Of a DNA stretch of 64,000 bases, positions 61,609-64,000 are shown one piece after another. Numbering within the stretch: the stretch's first letter is position 1; each line of letters starts with the position of its first letter. A program made the position numbers and the translations under genes. The notes under the pieces were generated by a model. It made no database searches, had not been told where the DNA came from, and worked only from the letters and a program-made list of their open reading frames with translations. Source of the stretch: Rhizophagus clarus (Eukaryota > Glomeromycota > Glomeromycetes > Glomerales > Glomeraceae); the NCBI GenBank assembly GCA_015698045.1, contig BLAL01000083.1, forward strand, positions 126,501 to 190,500, written 5' to 3'.

Positions 61609-62140
61609 GATCTTCCCCAGCGTAACCAACAAAAAAGTTCGGGCACGTGATCAGTGATGTGGCTGTGCCTGATGCGATATAAATATTTTTTTTTCGCGTC
61701 AAGTATTTTAAAACTTTCCCTTCTTCACCCGTTCACCTAGTATTAAATAAAGTATTCATATATTAATTTATATATGTAGATAAGGTTATAAGCGTTTTTT
61801 TTTTATATATAAACAGCTTAGTTAGATATATGTTATTTTTATTTTTATCAATTACACTATGTAGAATATTTTAAAAATAAAAAAAATTTTTATTCTAATA
61901 AAATATAAAAAATATTATAAAATTTTTATAATGTTTACATAACAGCTAATAAAACTATTTAAATATTAAAAATTTTAAGATTTATTTATTTTTTTTCTAT
62001 AAAGATATTCTTGAATTTTTTCGCGAATGTTTTTTTTATTTTTTCGAAGTTAAATGTTGCACAAGATCAACCAATCAAAATTTAAACGCCACACAGATCA
62101 CGTGCCCGAACTTTTTTTGTTGGTTACGCTGGGGAAGATC
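61609..62140. mobile_element. 532-bp MITE with 44-bp inverted repeats
   Basis: GATCTTCCCCAGCGTAACCA and the rest of a 44-bp block at 61609-61652 recur in reverse at 62096-62140 with only a single extra A in a poly-A run. Similarity continues loosely inward through GATGTGGC. A target duplication is not clear because the ends are palindromic (GATC). No coding capacity. It lies between the RdRP promoter and a SAM/kinase pseudogene. Confidence 0.88.
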
Positions 62141-62269
62141 ATCTAGGAGATTTTGAAGTGCGTGATCGTGTATTTTTAATTTTAAAAAAAAAGACTCACG
62201 AGTTCACGCAAGAATCTGCAATATCGTTTACTCTGAATATTGTACAACTGTTGCTATAATTTACCGAAA

Positions 62270-63945
62270 ATGTCCACAAGTACTAACCCTCGGTCGAAGA
62301 CGTGGAAGGTTATAATACGAGTCAACTTATCACTCATTTGCTGTCTTATATGCAAAAAACAAGCCACTAAACGAATCTGAAATTCAAAAAAGTTCGCGAT
62401 CAAGAAATTCATGGCATTGACTTTCTTTCTTTAACTGAAGCATTGCTTACAAGGTTTGACTTTTCGTACGGAAAAAAGTCGGCGCTTATTAGATTAATTG
62501 ATAATTTGAATAACCAAAGTAAGTTCTATCATAAAGTAGTTTAACGTTTGTACGCCTCACGTGTTTATTCATTCAACAGACCTCTTTCGTTGCAGTATTT
62601 ACGTAATATTTACTCAACCTTTTTTTTTTTTTTCTTCAGTCTAAAACAATCGTTAAAGTATATTCCGCCACCTATAAGTTACTCTCATAATGCTGTTGAT
62701 GGAACAACAACTACGTATTCAGGTGATATAGACCCAGAGGAGCTTGGTCATTGGGATAACTTTCTTGATGAAGTAAAACAATTTAATTTCGAAGTTCAAC
62801 CGAAATTTAAAAGATCGGCTTTTATTGATTATGCACCTTTGGTAAATGAAGAGGCTGCTCGTTCTATCTTTGATTCAAATATTTGTCAAGCATTAAATAA
62901 ATTGTTGGGGCCGGATTATGTAATTGAAAGAAAGTCTGATTATATCGTTGGTGATCCGGATTTCGCTGTCAATTTTGCTTAAATCAATTGAAATCAGAAG
63001 ACACATTTTAGATGCGATTTTGAGTAATGTTGGCGTACCCCATGATTCGGAACATGTTTGTAGTGGAAAAGATAAAGTTATTCGACAGATCTTTACCTAC
63101 ATGTCAGAACCTTGGTGTAAATATGGTATAATCTCAACCTATGAAAAACACTGGTTCTTGTACCGACCAAGAGGTACCCCATCAAAACTTTTGATTTCAG
63201 ACCCAACGGTTCTTGAGGCGTACGCATATATGATTATGCAGTTATGCAAGGACTATTATTTCATCCGTATGTAATTAATGATGATCAGTGCTCTACTTGA
63301 CTAATGTCTAAACGAAATTTTTTTTCTACTGAAGGATCATCTAGTACTAAGAGAACATCTTCTAGATCACCTTCTAACTCAGAGAGTTCTAGGGCAAAAA
63401 TCAGAAAGGTCGGGATAGTGCTCAGAGCTTTAGCTTCATGGACTTCACGATAAAGGGTCTATTAGGCCGAGGTCGAAGTGAAAAAACACTCCTATGCGAA
63501 TATCGCGGAAATACAAGGGTACCGATCTACAAAAAGCCCCATCACATGTTTTGAAAGAAATGCTGAATGAAGTTGAAATCTATAAAATTCTTGCTGACAT
63601 CCAAGGGAAATGCATTCCAAAATTAGTGTGTCATGGTTACTACGGGGAGTGGAATGTACTATGTTATTGGTACAACTCTTGTCGGTACCTCTTTATATAA
63701 AAATAAGCAAATAACGGAACGACAAAGAAAAATGTTCTTATTGCACTAGAATCAATTCATAATCATGGTGTACTTCATAATGATATTCAAGAGGAAAATA
63801 TTTTGTTTGATAACACTACTGATGGTGCATACTTGATTGTCTTTGGGATGGCAAGTTGTTATCATGATTATCGTCATGCTAAGGGAAAGATGAAGTTATT
63901 CAATGAAGAGAAACTTAGCTTGTCTCGTTTATTAGATTGTTAATC
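62270..63945 (+). pseudogene. SAM-domain/protein-kinase multicopy gene, frameshifted
   Basis: Pieces in three frames. A SAM-like domain ('QLITHLLSYMQK' then 'IHGIDFLSLTEALLTRFDFSYGKKSALIRL', about 62310-62510) is broken by a stop and is followed by a spliced exon (62640-62965: PPISYSHNAVDGTTTTYSGD, 'GPDYVIERKSDYIVGDPDFA'). Then come 'KVIRQIFTYMSEPWCKYGI' and 'HWFLYRP' (63075-63175), of the type found before kinase or crinkler-like parts in Rhizophagus multicopy families. The kinase part has LLGRGRSEKTLLCEYRG, 'EVEIYKILADIQGKCIPKLVCHGYYGEW', HNDIQEENILFD (catalytic loop, HND in place of HRD) and IVFGMA (in place of DFG). Frames change near 62940-62960, 63300 and 63480-63700. It ends near 63945. 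Identification of the family rests on memory of its general layout. Confidence 0.65.
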
Positions 63946-64000
63946 TACATTAGATAATGTAATAATTGTTATATGAATGAACTTTTATTAGAGTTGGTAT

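Noticed and set aside
1-64000. tRNA and rRNA genes
   Set aside because: No cloverleaf-like or rRNA-like stretch was recognised by eye; a covariance search was not possible.

Overview
The window looks like nuclear DNA of an early-diverging filamentous fungus, most likely an arbuscular mycorrhizal fungus (Glomeromycotina, Rhizophagus-like). Supporting signs are very AT-rich non-coding DNA, genes with many short GT-AG introns, a multicopy-type SAM/kinase gene, an RNA-dependent RNA polymerase, and large blocks of nested DNA transposons. The organism is inferred from style and gene content; no marker gene proves it.

Layout. 1-11,400 is transposon land: an 8.4 kb element bounded by inverted repeats (1515-9886) holds a broken transposase-like gene, which is split by a 1.8 kb element (4816-6621) with a perfect 8-bp target duplication. 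A decayed fragment possibly from a B-family DNA polymerase follows. 11,399-24,466 is a compact gene island: Integrator subunit 13 (minus) and a PP1-docking leucine-rich repeat protein with UBA and GAT domains (plus) share a 117-bp divergent promoter; then come the ALG9 mannosyltransferase (minus) and a DEK-like SAP/HMG-box chromatin protein (minus). 25,781-43,668 is a second transposon block: a palindromic MITE, a dead LINE endonuclease, a three-level nest containing a well-preserved hAT transposase gene, long arrays of hairpin satellites, a mariner-like insertion with TA duplication, and a 4.4 kb element full of minisatellites. 44,294-61,208 is a second gene island: BCAS3 (minus), UBA4/MOCS3 (plus, divergent), a diaphanous-type formin (minus) and an RNAi-type RNA-dependent RNA polymerase (minus). 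The right edge holds a 532-bp MITE with 44-bp inverted repeats and a frameshifted SAM-domain/kinase pseudogene.

The intact genes are housekeeping: snRNA processing/transcription (INTS13), protein phosphatase targeting, N-glycan assembly, chromatin, autophagy-related phosphoinositide reading, tRNA thiolation/urmylation, actin nucleation and small-RNA amplification. They form no operon-like pathway; head-to-head pairs (INTS13/LRR, BCAS3/UBA4) are likely co-expressed from shared promoters.

The most unusual material is in the repeats. Four separate tandem arrays have units that look like tiny exons bounded by acceptor and donor splice signals. Several unrelated inverted-repeat elements each carry their own internally amplified hairpin satellite. 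Decayed copies of one transposon family differ from a fresh copy largely by C-to-T and G-to-A changes, many at CpG. Exact target-site duplications let the insertion order be read directly.
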